Shown: in pieces, positions 6,364 to 16,013 of the stretch
Layout of the letters: every line of letters begins with the position of its first letter
How positions within the stretch are numbered: position 1 is the stretch's first letter
Assembly: GCA_002428885.1 (NCBI GenBank)
Contig: DIYE01000109.1
Location: forward strand, 1-37,028
Reading direction: 5' to 3'
Origin: Alphaproteobacteria bacterium UBA6062
GTDB taxonomy: Bacteria > Pseudomonadota > Alphaproteobacteria > Sneathiellales > Sneathiellaceae
Length of the DNA: 37,028 nt
Translations under genes and position numbers: made by a program
The notes under the pieces: model-generated
The model's database searches: none
Told to the model about the DNA's origin: nothing
What the model saw: the letters and a program-made list of their open reading frames with translations, nothing else

Positions 6364-8988
6364 GTGCTTGAAGAGTACCAAAAGCATGTTGAAGAGCGGG
6401 CAAAGGATGGGCTCCCTCCTAAGCCACTGACCCCTGAACAGGTTGCTGATCTTGTAGAGTTGATGAAACAGTCATCTCACCTTAACGCGGACTTGCTTGT
6501 GAACCTTATCAGTGAACGAGTACCTCCGGGTGTATCTGAGGCTGCCTATGTAAAGGCCGGCTTTCTGTTTTCTGTTGCGAAGGGCGAGGTGAGGTGTGCA
6601 TTTCTTGATAGCGTGGAAGCGATCAAACTATTGGGACGGATGCTCGGCGGGTATAGTGTAGAAGCGTTGGTAGCCCTGCTTGATGATCAAGACCTGGGTA
6701 GAGAGGCAGCCGAACAGCTAAAAAGCACGTTGCTTATGTTTGATGCGTTTCATGATGTTCAGGCGAAATCAGACGCAGGTAATCAATACGCGCGATCAGT
6801 CCTTGAAAGTTGGGCGAAGGCCGAATGGTTTACAAATCAGGACGCGGTCCCCGAAAGCATTAAAGTCGCTGTTTTTAAGGTAACCGGGGAGACGAATACG
6901 GATGATCTCTCTCCTGCGCAGGATGCCTGGAGTAGGCCTGATATCCCGCTGCATGCAAGAGCGATGTATAAAATGACCCGAGACGGCTTAACACCAGAAG
7001 AACCTGGTGTTATTGGCCCAATGGCGCAAATTCAGGCGATTAAGAAGAAGGGATACCCGGTTGCATTCGTTGGTGATGTGCTTGGTACAGGTTCTTCACG
7101 CAAATCAGCGGCCAACTCAGTTCTCTGGTACTTTGGGGATGATATCTTGGGCGTGCCAAACAAGCGTAATGGCGGTATTTGTATAGGCGGAAAGGTTGCG
7201 CCAATCTTTTATAATACCATGGAGGATGCCGGTGCGTTGGTGTTTGAAGCTCCGGTTGAGCGGTTGCATATGGGGGACGTCATCGAAATTCTCCCATATG
7301 AAGGTAAAATTCTGTCCGAAGACGGAGATCTCCTTAGCGAGTTTAAGTTTAAATCCGATGTTTTGCTGGATGAAGTCCAGGCCGGCGGTCGTATCAACCT
7401 GATTATTGGAAGACACTTGACGGCCAAGGCGTGCGAGGCTTTGAATTTACCGGTTTCGGAAGTGTTTCGACAATCTGTAGCTCCAAAAGAGTCCGGGCGA
7501 GGTTACTCCTTGGCGCAAAAAATTGTTGGTCGCGCCTGCGGATTATCGGATAATGAAGGGATCCGGCCAGGTACCTATTGTGAACCGATAATGACAACAG
7601 TTGGCTCACAGGACACCACAGGCCCAATGACCCGTGACGAACTGAAAGATTTGGCTTGTCTGGGCTTTTCGGCAGACTTGACGATGCAGTCCTTCTGCCA
7701 TACCGCGGCTTATCCAAAACCCGTAGATATCGATACTCAGCATACATTGCCTGATTTTATGATGACCCGAGGTGGTGTTTCATTGCGCCCCGGGGACGGA
7801 ATTATTCATTCTTGGCTGAACCGTATGCTGCTTCCGGATACGGTGGGAACCGGGGGCGACTCCCATACGCGGTTCCCGATGGGGATTTCATTTCCGGCAG
7901 GTTCTGGTTTGGTGGCGTTTGCTGCCGCCACTGGCGTCATGCCATTGGATATGCCTGAATCTGTTCTGGTGCGCTTCAAAGGAGACGTACAACCTGGTAT
8001 TACCCTTCGCGATTTGGTGCATGCGATACCTTATTATGCCATTAAGGACGGGCTTTTAACGGTCGAAAAAAGAGGCAAGAAGAATATTTTTTCCGGCCGT
8101 ATTCTTGAAATTGAAGGATTGAAAGGTTTGACCGTCGAGCAGTCCTTTGAGTTATCCGATGCATCCGCCGAACGCTCCGCTGCAGGTTGTACGATTGAGT
8201 TGGAAGAAGAGGCGGTTAAGGAATATTTGTCTTCAAATATTATCTTGCTGCGCTCTATGATTGCAGACGGTTATGGGGATGCTCGAACCCTGGAGCGCAG
8301 AGCCAGGAAAATGGAAGAATGGATTTCTAATCCGGTCTTGATGAAAGGAGATGTCGACGCTGAATATGCGGCTGTTATTGACATCGACCTGGCTGATATC
8401 AAGGAGCCTATCGTCTGTTGCCCGGATGATCCGGATGATGCCCGGCCCCTGTCAGATGTTGCCGGAAGAAAAGTCGATGAAGTCTTTATCGGTTCTTGCA
8501 TGACAAATATTGGCCACTTTCGTGCCGCAGGTAGGCTACTGGAACAGCATACGGGAGGTATATCAACACGCATGTGGCTTGCTCCACCCACCCGAATGGA
8601 TGAGCATCAATTGATGGAGGAGGGGTACTATAATATTTTTGGTCGCGCCGGTGCGCGTACCGAAATGCCCGGTTGCTCACTTTGTATGGGAAATCAGGCG
8701 CGAGTGGCGCCAAAGAGTACAGTTCTCTCAACCTCCACACGGAATTTTCCAAATCGCTTAGGGGACGGAGCGCAAGTTTATTTAACGTCTGCTGAGCTGG
8801 CGTCTGTTGGTGCTATTTTAGGCAGAGTACCGACTGCTGAAGAATATATGACATACGCTAAGAACATTGATGCTATGGCGAACGATATCTATCGTTATTT
8901 GAGTTTTGATCAGATGGTTCGGTTCCAAAAATCGGCAGAGCAGGGACAAAAGATCGCTGCAAGACAACTTGCAGAGCTTGACGTTTAG
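6364..8988 (+). CDS. acnB: Aconitate hydratase B
   Basis: AcnB is the bifunctional aconitase/2-methylisocitrate dehydratase. Besides citrate-isocitrate conversion it hydrates 2-methylaconitate in the methylcitrate cycle. The 874-residue protein follows E. coli AcnB throughout, including TGETNTDDLSPA, GDVLGTGSSRKSA, the active-site GTGGDSHTRFP, and the 4Fe-4S ligand cysteines in IGSCMTNIGHF and PGCSLCMGNQAR. The start is GTG 6364, giving VLEEYQKHVEERA as in E. coli, with GGGAGGG 6 bases upstream. The ATG at 6349 would use that ribosome-binding site as coding sequence. An operator-like 17-mer lies upstream and a terminator follows, so it is a single-gene unit between regulator 2 and prpC. Confidence 0.95.
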   Translation: MLEEYQKHVEERAKDGLPPKPLTPEQVADLVELMKQSSHLNADLLVNLISERVPPGVSEAAYVKAGFLFSVAKGEVRCAFLDSVEAIKLLGRMLGGYSVEALVALLDDQDLGREAAEQLKSTLLMFDAFHDVQAKSDAGNQYARSVLESWAKAEWFTNQDAVPESIKVAVFKVTGETNTDDLSPAQDAWSRPDIPLHARAMYKMTRDGLTPEEPGVIGPMAQIQAIKKKGYPVAFVGDVLGTGSSRKSAANSVLWYFGDDILGVPNKRNGGICIGGKVAPIFYNTMEDAGALVFEAPVERLHMGDVIEILPYEGKILSEDGDLLSEFKFKSDVLLDEVQAGGRINLIIGRHLTAKACEALNLPVSEVFRQSVAPKESGRGYSLAQKIVGRACGLSDNEGIRPGTYCEPIMTTVGSQDTTGPMTRDELKDLACLGFSADLTMQSFCHTAAYPKPVDIDTQHTLPDFMMTRGGVSLRPGDGIIHSWLNRMLLPDTVGTGGDSHTRFPMGISFPAGSGLVAFAAATGVMPLDMPESVLVRFKGDVQPGITLRDLVHAIPYYAIKDGLLTVEKRGKKNIFSGRILEIEGLKGLTVEQSFELSDASAERSAAGCTIELEEEAVKEYLSSNIILLRSMIADGYGDARTLERRARKMEEWISNPVLMKGDVDAEYAAVIDIDLADIKEPIVCCPDDPDDARPLSDVAGRKVDEVFIGSCMTNIGHFRAAGRLLEQHTGGISTRMWLAPPTRMDEHQLMEEGYYNIFGRAGARTEMPGCSLCMGNQARVAPKSTVLSTSTRNFPNRLGDGAQVYLTSAELASVGAILGRVPTAEEYMTYAKNIDAMANDIYRYLSFDQMVRFQKSAEQGQKIAARQLAELDV

Positions 8989-9016
8989 CGAATCTTTCCG
9001 AGGGAAATGACGTGAT

Positions 9017-9052
9017 ATGCCCGGCTCGTTATCTCAAGAGTTGGGCATTTTT
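9017..9052 (+). terminator. Probable terminator after acnB
   Basis: ATGCCC (9017-9022) pairs with GGGCAT (9043-9048), extended by GCTC with GAG(T) past one mismatch, and a T-run follows at 9048-9052. It separates acnB from the prpC unit. Confidence 0.65.
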
Positions 9053-9074
9053 ATGAGGTCGTTTCTTAAGAGTT

Positions 9075-9091
9075 TGCAAAATACGCAGAAT
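9075..9091. promoter_or_regulatory. Putative ScfR operator before prpC
   Basis: TGCAAAATACGCAGAAT, within TTTGCAAAATACGCAGAA at 9073-9090, matches the regulator 2 site in the left arm and spacing and differs slightly in the right arm. It lies about 225 bases before the prpC start, so the transcript probably has a long leader or the promoter lies between. Confidence 0.55.
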
Positions 9092-9315
9092 GACAAAAAC
9101 ATCTTCGCAGATTCCCGCAACTTCAGGCCTTGTTGGATTACTCTTATTCGCCAAAATGGCCTGAAATAGTCATCCTTAGTAGAGGTTGCTTTTTGTTCAG
9201 GCGTCTTTGCCAACGTCTAAAGCATACCAGTAAACGGGGTGTAAAGACTGCGAATAAAGACGGCGCTTCTGGTTCGTCTGTTTTGAGCCGAGCGGATAAA
9301 ATGCGGAGAGAAATA

Positions 9316-10485
9316 ATGAGTGAAGCCCTTGCCTCTACAATTGCGGACGTTCCAAAAAAAGCTAAGAAGTCGGTGGCTTTGTCCGGTGTGGTTGCTGGCA
9401 ATACCGCGATATGCACGGTAGGTCGTACCGGTAATGACCTTCATTATCGCGGTTACGATATTCTTGATCTTGCCGAGCGTTGTGAGTTTGAAGAGGTTGC
9501 TCATCTTCTCATCCATGGAAAATTACCAACGGATACTGAATTACGGGCATATAAAACGCGCCTGAAGGCTCTCCGTGGCTTGCCGGCGGATGTAAAAAAA
9601 GCTTTGGAAGCAGTACCGGCTGCAGCCCATCCAATGGATGTTATGCGTTGCGGTGTCTCCGCACTTGGTTGTGTTTTGCCGGAAAAAGATGATCATAATA
9701 TTCCAGGCACGCGAGATATTGCCGATCGTCTTATAGCGTCACTCGGTTCAATGTTGCTTTATTGGTATCACTGGTCGACCACTGGGCGCCGCATTGAAGT
9801 AAATACAGATGATGATTCAATCGGAGGGCATTTTCTACATTTGCTGCATGGTGAAAAACCATCGGAGCAATGGATAAAGGCGATGCATATTTCTCTGGTA
9901 CTTTATGCAGAACATGAATTCAATGCTTCTACTTTCACGTCCCGCGTTATTGCCGGTACAGGTAGCGATCTTTACTCAGCAATCGCCGGGGGTATTGGTG
10001 CGCTGCGAGGTCCCAAACACGGCGGCGCCAATGAAGTGGCTTTTGAAGTACAGAAACGTTACGATACTGCGGATGAGGCCGAAGCGGATATTCGCCGGCG
10101 AGTGGCTGCTAAAGAAGTCGTTATCGGCTTTGGCCATCCCGTTTACACCGTCAGTGACCCACGGAACGAAGTGATCAAGACTGTCGCCCGGCAGCTCTCA
10201 GAAGACGTAGGCAGCATGAAGATGTTTAACATCGCCGAACGTCTTGAAACAGTGATGTGGGAAGAGAAGAAAATGTTCCCAAACCTAGATTGGTTTAGCG
10301 CTGTTAGCTATCACATGATGGGTGTGCCGACTGCCATGTTTACTCCGTTATTTGTTATTGCCCGTACCGCCGGTTGGTCCGCGCATGTTATTGAGCAGCG
10401 GATTGATAATAAAATCATTCGCCCGAGCGCTAATTATACGGGCCCTGAGGACCTTGCCTTCACGCCGATGCAACAGCGTGTCTGA
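9316..10485 (+). CDS. prpC: 2-Methylcitrate synthase
   Basis: PrpC condenses propionyl-CoA with oxaloacetate to 2-methylcitrate. The protein is 389 residues, the E. coli PrpC length, and collinear with it: CTVGRTGNDLHYRGYDI, FEEVAHLLIHGKLP, and the citrate-synthase catalytic residues in GPKHGGANE (His), GFGHPVYTVSDPRN (His) and NLDWFSAVSYHMMG (Asp). ATG 9316 has GGAGAG about 7 bases upstream and gives the family N-terminus KKSVALSGVVAGNTA. The frame is open farther left to 9130 without family similarity. It is the first gene of prpC-acnD-prpF-lyase and carries an ScfR-like operator upstream. Confidence 0.96.
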   Translation: MSEALASTIADVPKKAKKSVALSGVVAGNTAICTVGRTGNDLHYRGYDILDLAERCEFEEVAHLLIHGKLPTDTELRAYKTRLKALRGLPADVKKALEAVPAAAHPMDVMRCGVSALGCVLPEKDDHNIPGTRDIADRLIASLGSMLLYWYHWSTTGRRIEVNTDDDSIGGHFLHLLHGEKPSEQWIKAMHISLVLYAEHEFNASTFTSRVIAGTGSDLYSAIAGGIGALRGPKHGGANEVAFEVQKRYDTADEAEADIRRRVAAKEVVIGFGHPVYTVSDPRNEVIKTVARQLSEDVGSMKMFNIAERLETVMWEEKKMFPNLDWFSAVSYHMMGVPTAMFTPLFVIARTAGWSAHVIEQRIDNKIIRPSANYTGPEDLAFTPMQQRV

Positions 10486-10592
10486 TGTTAATCCTGATCA
10501 GGTAACCTTGCCCGGGCCAATCAGATAGTTCGATCATACCTTAAAGGACTGCTGAAATATGCCGTTCCGCACTGTGTTAGTTGAGGTTCAAT

Positions 10593-13211
10593 TTGTCTTC
10601 CGTGAATACCGCCTACTGCAAGCCCTTACCGGGCAGTGATGCAAAATATTATGATGCCCGAAGCGCTGTTGACGATATTCAGGCAGGTGCCTACGAAACA
10701 CTGCCCTATACGTCTAGGGTGTTGGCGGAACAACTCGTCCGCCGTTGCGATCCTTTGATGCTAACTGACTCGCTCAAGCAGTTGATTGAGCGACGGCGCG
10801 ATATGGATTTTCCGTGGTATCCAGCCCGTGTCGTTTGTCATGATATTCTTGGCCAGACTGCGCTTGTAGATCTTGCCGGGCTGCGTGACGCTATTGCAGA
10901 ACAAGGAGGCGACCCTGCCAAGGTCAATCCGGTGGTACCAACACAACTGATTGTAGATCATTCGCTTGCTGTTGAGGCCGCAGGCTTTGATCCTGACGCG
11001 TTCGAAAAAAATCGCGCTATCGAAGATCGTCGCAACGAAGACCGCTTTCACTTTATTGAATGGACAAAAACAGCTTTTGAGAATGTCGATGTGATTCCCG
11101 CGGGGAACGGCATCATGCACCAGATCAACCTTGAAAAAATGTCTCCTGTCGTTCAAGTGCAGAACGGTATCGCGTATCCTGACACATGCGTTGGTACAGA
11201 TAGCCACACACCTCATGTAGATGCGTTGGGCGTCATCGCCATTGGGGTTGGTGGTCTGGAGGCGGAAACCGTCATGTTGGGGCGTCCATCTATGATGCGT
11301 CTCCCTGATATCGTTGGTGTTAAACTTACCGGCAAACGCCAACCTGGAATTACCGCGACGGATATCGTACTTGCGCTGACAGAATTCCTTCGCCGGGAAA
11401 AAGTTGTTTCAGCCTATCTTGAATTTTTTGGCGAGGGAGCACGGGCGCTTACGATTGGTGATCGTGCAACCATCTCCAATATGACGCCGGAATTCGGAGC
11501 CTCAGCCGGTATGTTCTATATTGACGAGCAGACATTAGACTATCTCTTTCTAACGGGCAGAGAGCCAGAGCAAGTCAAGCTGGTGGAGCAATACGCAAGG
11601 ACCGTTGGCCTGTGGGCTGATGATCTGGATAATGTTGATTATGAACGGGTGCTGGAATTCGACTTGTCCTGTGTCGATCGTACTATGGCTGGGCCTTCCA
11701 ATCCGCATCGACGTCTCGCAACTAGCGATCTTCGTGAACGTGGTATCGCCGTTGGTCTGGATAACGCGAAAAAAGATGAAGCAGAAGGCAGGTTGCCTGA
11801 TGGCGCTATCATCATTGCCGCTATTACGTCCTGCACGAATACCTCTAATCCTCGCAACGTGGTCGCTGCTGGGTTGCTTGCCAAGAAAGCGAACGAGCTG
11901 GGATTGTTGCGCAAATCATGGGTGAAATCATCTTTTGCGCCAGGTTCCAAGGTTGCCCGTCTCTATCTGCAAGAGGCGGGTTTATTATCCGAATTAGAAA
12001 AACTGGGATTTGGCATTGTTGCGTATGCCTGTACCACATGCAATGGAATGAGCGGAGCGTTGGATCCTGTGATTCAGCAGGAAATTATCGATCGGGACCT
12101 TTATGGGGTTGCTGTTCTATCAGGCAATCGAAACTTTGATGGTCGGATCCACCCTCATGCTAAGCAGGCGTTTTTGGCGTCACCTCCACTGGTTGTTGCT
12201 TACGCTATCTCCGGGACAATACGGTGCGATATAGAAAAGGATGCCTTAGGGGTCGATAAAAACGGAAATCCGGTCTTTTTGAGAGACCTTTGGCCCACCG
12301 ATGAAGAGATTGACGTTATCGTCGCAGAATCTGTGAAACCTGAACAGTTTAAGCAGATTTACGCACCCATGTTTGATTTAAAAAAGGCAGGGCGAGCGCC
12401 CAGCCCTTTATATAACTGGCGGCCTGAAAGCACCTATATTCGACGGCCACCTTACTGGGAAGGGGCTCTTGCCGGTGAACGTTCGCTTTCAGGTATGAGA
12501 CCTTTGGCGGTATTGGGTGATAACATAACGACAGACCATTTATCGCCGTCAAATGCGATTTTGGCGTCAAGTGCTGCGGGAGAGTATTTGGCTAGAATGG
12601 GAGTGCCGGAAGAAGACTTTAATTCTTATGCTACCCATCGCGGCGATCATTTGACAGCTCAACGAGCGACCTTCGCGAACCCAAAACTCCTCAATGAAAT
12701 GTGTCGGGATGAAAAGAACCAGGTGATTCAAGGCTCGCTTGCACGTGTTGAACCGGATGGACGGCAGACACGGATGTGGGAAGCGATTGAAACCTATATG
12801 AATAGAAGGCAACCACTCATCATTATTGCTGGGGCCGATTATGGGCAAGGCTCCTCTCGTGATTGGGCAGCAAAAGGTGTACGCCTTGCTGGCGTGGAAG
12901 TAATCGTGGCAGAGGGGTTTGAACGAATCCATCGGACTAACCTGGTCGGTATGGGAGTGCTTCCCCTAGAATTTGAAGACGGTGAAACACGTAAGACGTA
13001 TGCCATAGAGGGCAGCGAAACCTATGATGTTAAGGGCGAGATAGCCCCGCGAGCAGCTTTAACATTAATTATTCATCGTAAATGCGGGGAAAGGCTCGAA
13101 GTGCCGGTGATATGCCGCCTTGATACGGCTGAGGAAGTTTCCGTTTATAACGCAGGCGGCGTGCTTCAGCGGTTTGCGCAGGATTTTCTGGCAAACAACG
13201 AGGCTGCTTAA
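10593..13211 (+). CDS. acnD: Fe/S-dependent 2-methylcitrate dehydratase AcnD
   Basis: AcnD dehydrates 2-methylcitrate to trans-2-methylaconitate and needs PrpF downstream; it replaces the PrpD dehydratase. About 872 residues of AcnA-type aconitase fold are present, with HQINLEKMSPV, the active-site GTDSHTPHVDALGV, Fe-S cysteines in ITSCTNTSNP and YACTTCNGMSG, and the swivel-domain GADYGQGSSRDWAAKG. Immediate coupling to prpF distinguishes it from housekeeping AcnA. Start codons here are non-ATG: TTG 10593 has TGAGG 6 bases upstream, while GTG 10602 gives VNTAYCKPLPG, the usual AcnD N-terminus; either is possible. It is 107 bases after prpC with no terminator between. Confidence 0.93.
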   Translation: MSSVNTAYCKPLPGSDAKYYDARSAVDDIQAGAYETLPYTSRVLAEQLVRRCDPLMLTDSLKQLIERRRDMDFPWYPARVVCHDILGQTALVDLAGLRDAIAEQGGDPAKVNPVVPTQLIVDHSLAVEAAGFDPDAFEKNRAIEDRRNEDRFHFIEWTKTAFENVDVIPAGNGIMHQINLEKMSPVVQVQNGIAYPDTCVGTDSHTPHVDALGVIAIGVGGLEAETVMLGRPSMMRLPDIVGVKLTGKRQPGITATDIVLALTEFLRREKVVSAYLEFFGEGARALTIGDRATISNMTPEFGASAGMFYIDEQTLDYLFLTGREPEQVKLVEQYARTVGLWADDLDNVDYERVLEFDLSCVDRTMAGPSNPHRRLATSDLRERGIAVGLDNAKKDEAEGRLPDGAIIIAAITSCTNTSNPRNVVAAGLLAKKANELGLLRKSWVKSSFAPGSKVARLYLQEAGLLSELEKLGFGIVAYACTTCNGMSGALDPVIQQEIIDRDLYGVAVLSGNRNFDGRIHPHAKQAFLASPPLVVAYAISGTIRCDIEKDALGVDKNGNPVFLRDLWPTDEEIDVIVAESVKPEQFKQIYAPMFDLKKAGRAPSPLYNWRPESTYIRRPPYWEGALAGERSLSGMRPLAVLGDNITTDHLSPSNAILASSAAGEYLARMGVPEEDFNSYATHRGDHLTAQRATFANPKLLNEMCRDEKNQVIQGSLARVEPDGRQTRMWEAIETYMNRRQPLIIIAGADYGQGSSRDWAAKGVRLAGVEVIVAEGFERIHRTNLVGMGVLPLEFEDGETRKTYAIEGSETYDVKGEIAPRAALTLIIHRKCGERLEVPVICRLDTAEEVSVYNAGGVLQRFAQDFLANNEAA

Positions 13212-13241
13212 AGCTGATATTAGACAGGGTACCGTAAGATC

Positions 13242-14435
13242 ATGAGAACAGCGCCACAAATTCGTATCCCGGCAACCTATATGCGCGGTGGTACCTCAAA
13301 GGGAGTGTTTTTTCGCTTGCAGGATCTCCCGGAGGTGTGTCAGCGACCGGGGATAGAAAGAGATAATCTATTGCTGCGCGTTATTGGTAGTCCAGATCCC
13401 TATGGTGCGCATATTGACGGGATGGGAGGCGCCACATCTAGCACCAGTAAATGTGTCATTCTTTGTAAGTGTGACAACAGTGACCACGATGTAGAATATT
13501 TATATGGTCAAGTGTCTATCGATAAGGCCGTTGTTGATTGGAGTGGTAATTGTGGCAATCTCTCAACTGCCGCAGGGGCTTTCGCAATTCATGCGGGCAT
13601 GATTGATGCGGATCGGATTCCCGAGAATGGTGTTTGTACCGTGCGCATTTGGCAAGCCAATATTCAAAAAACGATTATTGCCCAGGTGCCGGTTCGTAAT
13701 GGTCAAGTACAGGAATGCGGCGATTTTACCCTCGATGGTGTGACGTTCCCATCTGCGGAGATTCTCCTCGAATTCCTGGACCCTTCTGATACAAGCGCAG
13801 AAGAAAAACCATCTGCTATGTTGCCAACAGGTAATCTGGTTGACATTTTGAATGTCGAAGATGTCGGTAATTTGAGTGCTACAATGATTTGTGCAGGCAT
13901 TCCGACAATTTTCGTGAGTGCTGAAGACATTGGCTATACAGGCACTGAGCTGCGTGAAGAGATCAATACTGATGTCGATGCTCTGGAAAAACTGGAGAAA
14001 ATACGCATTGCCGGGGCTTTGCGTATGGGGCTCATCGATACGCCTGAACAGGCAAAACAGCGTCAGCATACGCCAAAGTTAGCCTTTGTTGCCAAACCAG
14101 CCAGCTATGTTAGTTCAAGCGGTAAAGAGGTTGCAGCGCAGGATATCGATTTACTCGTACGCGCCCTGTCGATGGGGAAGTTACATCACGCTATGATGGG
14201 CACAGCAGCTGTTGCAATCGCCACTGCCGCCGCCATTCCGGATACTCTGGTTAATCGTGCTGCAGGCGGTGGGACAAGAGAAACAGTTTGTTTTGGCCAT
14301 CCCTCCGGCACCTTAAAAGTAGGTGCTGAAGCCGTTCAGGAGAACGGAGAGTGGATTGTTAAACGTGCCATCATGAGCCGATCAGCCCGTATCTTGATGG
14401 AAGGCTGGGTGCGCGTACCTGCGACGTCTTTCTGA
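13242..14435 (+). CDS. prpF: 2-Methylaconitate cis-trans isomerase PrpF
   Basis: PrpF isomerises trans- to cis-2-methylaconitate so that AcnB can hydrate it, and is required whenever AcnD replaces PrpD. The 397-residue protein has the family N-terminus IPATYMRGGTSKGVFFRLQDLP, RVIGSPDPYGAHIDGMGGATSSTSK, the WSGNCGNLS active-site segment with its cysteine, and the C-terminal HAMMGTAAVAIATAA region. It follows acnD by 30 bases. The ribosome-binding site is weak (AGGG about 15 bases upstream), but the start matches the family. Confidence 0.95.
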   Translation: MRTAPQIRIPATYMRGGTSKGVFFRLQDLPEVCQRPGIERDNLLLRVIGSPDPYGAHIDGMGGATSSTSKCVILCKCDNSDHDVEYLYGQVSIDKAVVDWSGNCGNLSTAAGAFAIHAGMIDADRIPENGVCTVRIWQANIQKTIIAQVPVRNGQVQECGDFTLDGVTFPSAEILLEFLDPSDTSAEEKPSAMLPTGNLVDILNVEDVGNLSATMICAGIPTIFVSAEDIGYTGTELREEINTDVDALEKLEKIRIAGALRMGLIDTPEQAKQRQHTPKLAFVAKPASYVSSSGKEVAAQDIDLLVRALSMGKLHHAMMGTAAVAIATAAAIPDTLVNRAAGGGTRETVCFGHPSGTLKVGAEAVQENGEWIVKRAIMSRSARILMEGWVRVPATSF

Positions 14436-14472
14436 TCACGAAAACGCTTTTTTATTTGTTACAGGAACGGAA

Positions 14473-15336
14473 ATGTCTACCGGAAAAACTCTAAGAGAAT
14501 TAGCTCAGTCCCGCCGTGGTGTTTTGGTGCCCGGCGCCTTCAATGCTTTGTCGGCCAAGGTAATCGAAGATCTTGGCTTTGAAGCGATCTACGTGACCGG
14601 TGCTGGTGTTACCAATATGCATATCGGACTGCCGGATATGGGGTTTATGGGGCTCGCAGAAATTGCAGAACAAACAGGCCGTATCCGCGATGCTGTTGAA
14701 GTACCAATCCTGGTAGATGCAGATACGGGCTTTGGTAATGCTGTTAACGTCCGTCATACCGTCAGGACGCTGGAGCGCGCCGGAGCTGATTGTATCCAAC
14801 TTGAAGATCAGGTTAGTCCCAAGCGCTGCGGGCACTTTACCGGAAAAGCCGTTATTGAAGCGGATGAAATGATCGGTAAAATCAAGGCGGCAGTCGATGT
14901 CAGGCGATGTGACGATTTATTGATTATGGCACGTACCGACGTTCGGGCCATCGAAGGATTTGAAGCGGCAGTAGACCGCGCAAACAGATATGCTGAAGCG
15001 GGCGCAGACATTTTGTTTGTGGAAGCGCTGGAAAGTGCTGAAGAGGTTCGAACCTTGCCGCATCACCTGAACGCCCCCCTGCTTATGAATATGGTGATTG
15101 GCGGTAAAACACCTATAGCGACAAGTGATGAACTCACAGAGTTCGGATATGGCCTTGTGCTGTATGCGAATGCGGCCTTACAGAGTGCTGTAACCGGGAT
15201 GCAGCGTGCTTTGACTGTTTTACGCAATGAGCGTCATCTCAATGAAGATCCAGCTTTGGTTGCACCGTTCAAGGAGCGTCAGAGGTTAGTGGGTAAGGCG
15301 TTTATTGACGAACTTGAACACCGTTATAAAAATTGA
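14473..15336 (+). CDS. PEP-mutase/isocitrate-lyase superfamily lyase, probable 2-methylisocitrate lyase
   Basis: In this operon the missing step is cleavage of 2-methylisocitrate to pyruvate and succinate. The 287-residue protein has the superfamily metal-binding VDADTGFGNAVNV, the loop QVSPKRCGHFTGK (KRCGH with catalytic Cys), and MARTDVRA. Its C-terminal half (LLMNMVIGGKTPIATSDEL, with LVLYANAALQSAVTGMQRAL) looks more like the oxaloacetate decarboxylase/dimethylmalate lyase branch than E. coli PrpB, which has ITEFGATP there. The function is therefore inferred mostly from its place 37 bases after prpF. The ICL at 2476 could share this activity. I give no gene symbol because PrpB orthology is not certain. 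Confidence 0.8.
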   Translation: MSTGKTLRELAQSRRGVLVPGAFNALSAKVIEDLGFEAIYVTGAGVTNMHIGLPDMGFMGLAEIAEQTGRIRDAVEVPILVDADTGFGNAVNVRHTVRTLERAGADCIQLEDQVSPKRCGHFTGKAVIEADEMIGKIKAAVDVRRCDDLLIMARTDVRAIEGFEAAVDRANRYAEAGADILFVEALESAEEVRTLPHHLNAPLLMNMVIGGKTPIATSDELTEFGYGLVLYANAALQSAVTGMQRALTVLRNERHLNEDPALVAPFKERQRLVGKAFIDELEHRYKN

Positions 15337-15441
15337 CCAATAACATTCCATAAGCCATCAGCCTGCAAAACTGAGTAGAACGCAGCAAAATCAATCATTC
15401 CTTCAGCAAGTTTATTCAGACTGGTTAGATTGTTCGATCTC

Positions 15442-15906
15442 ATGAACACCATAGATATTTCACTAGACGAATTTTCTGAACAGGCGCGCAAATCTATTCC
15501 TTTACTGGAGGCAATGGAGCTGCGCTTTACCAGGTTCGGTGACTATCGGTTGCGGGTAGATGTACCGCTTGAGCCCAATATTAATGATAAACGAACAGGG
15601 TTCGGGGGCAGTATATCAGCACTTGCAACCACCGCTGGCTGGGCGGTGGTTTCGCTTTTATTGCGGCCCCGGATGGGTGAGTATGATGTGATGGTCGCGG
15701 AAAGCCACATACGGTATTTGGCACCCGCTACTTGTAATTTCTACGCCATTGCAGCCGTTACAGAGTCCGCGATAAAAACTTTCTACGGCTTACTGGAAAA
15801 ACAGCATCAAGGGCGTCTTACGGTACAGGTTGTGGTTGAGCAAGACGGCAAGCAGATAGCCGTCTATACAGGAACCTATAAAGTTGCTCAGAAACCTTCA
15901 CTATAG
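15442..15906 (+). CDS. YiiD C-terminal-type thioesterase-like protein
   Basis: This 154-residue single hot-dog-fold protein resembles the YiiD C-terminal putative thioesterase family: TGFGGSISALATTAGWAVVSLLL corresponds to the hot-dog helix, then AESHIRYLAPATCNF and a final beta strand VYTGTYKVAQK. The substrate is unknown; acyl-CoA or acyl-ACP hydrolysis is expected for the fold. ATG 15442 is favoured over an in-frame TTG at 15430. It lies 105 bases after the lyase in the same direction, so it may be read through from the prp unit, but no shared function is shown. Confidence 0.7.
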   Translation: MNTIDISLDEFSEQARKSIPLLEAMELRFTRFGDYRLRVDVPLEPNINDKRTGFGGSISALATTAGWAVVSLLLRPRMGEYDVMVAESHIRYLAPATCNFYAIAAVTESAIKTFYGLLEKQHQGRLTVQVVVEQDGKQIAVYTGTYKVAQKPSL

Positions 15907-16013
15907 GAACAGTTTAGTATTTGGGTGATTATTTGATTGAATAAAACAAGCCTTACGATGTTGAATTAATTTTCCATAATAGGGAGGATCCAGTTTTTGA
16001 TTTAGAGCGGTTT

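Noticed and set aside
10559..10639. Short ATG frame overlapping the acnD start
   Set aside because: It encodes only 26 residues, has no close ribosome-binding site and does not join to acnD similarity.
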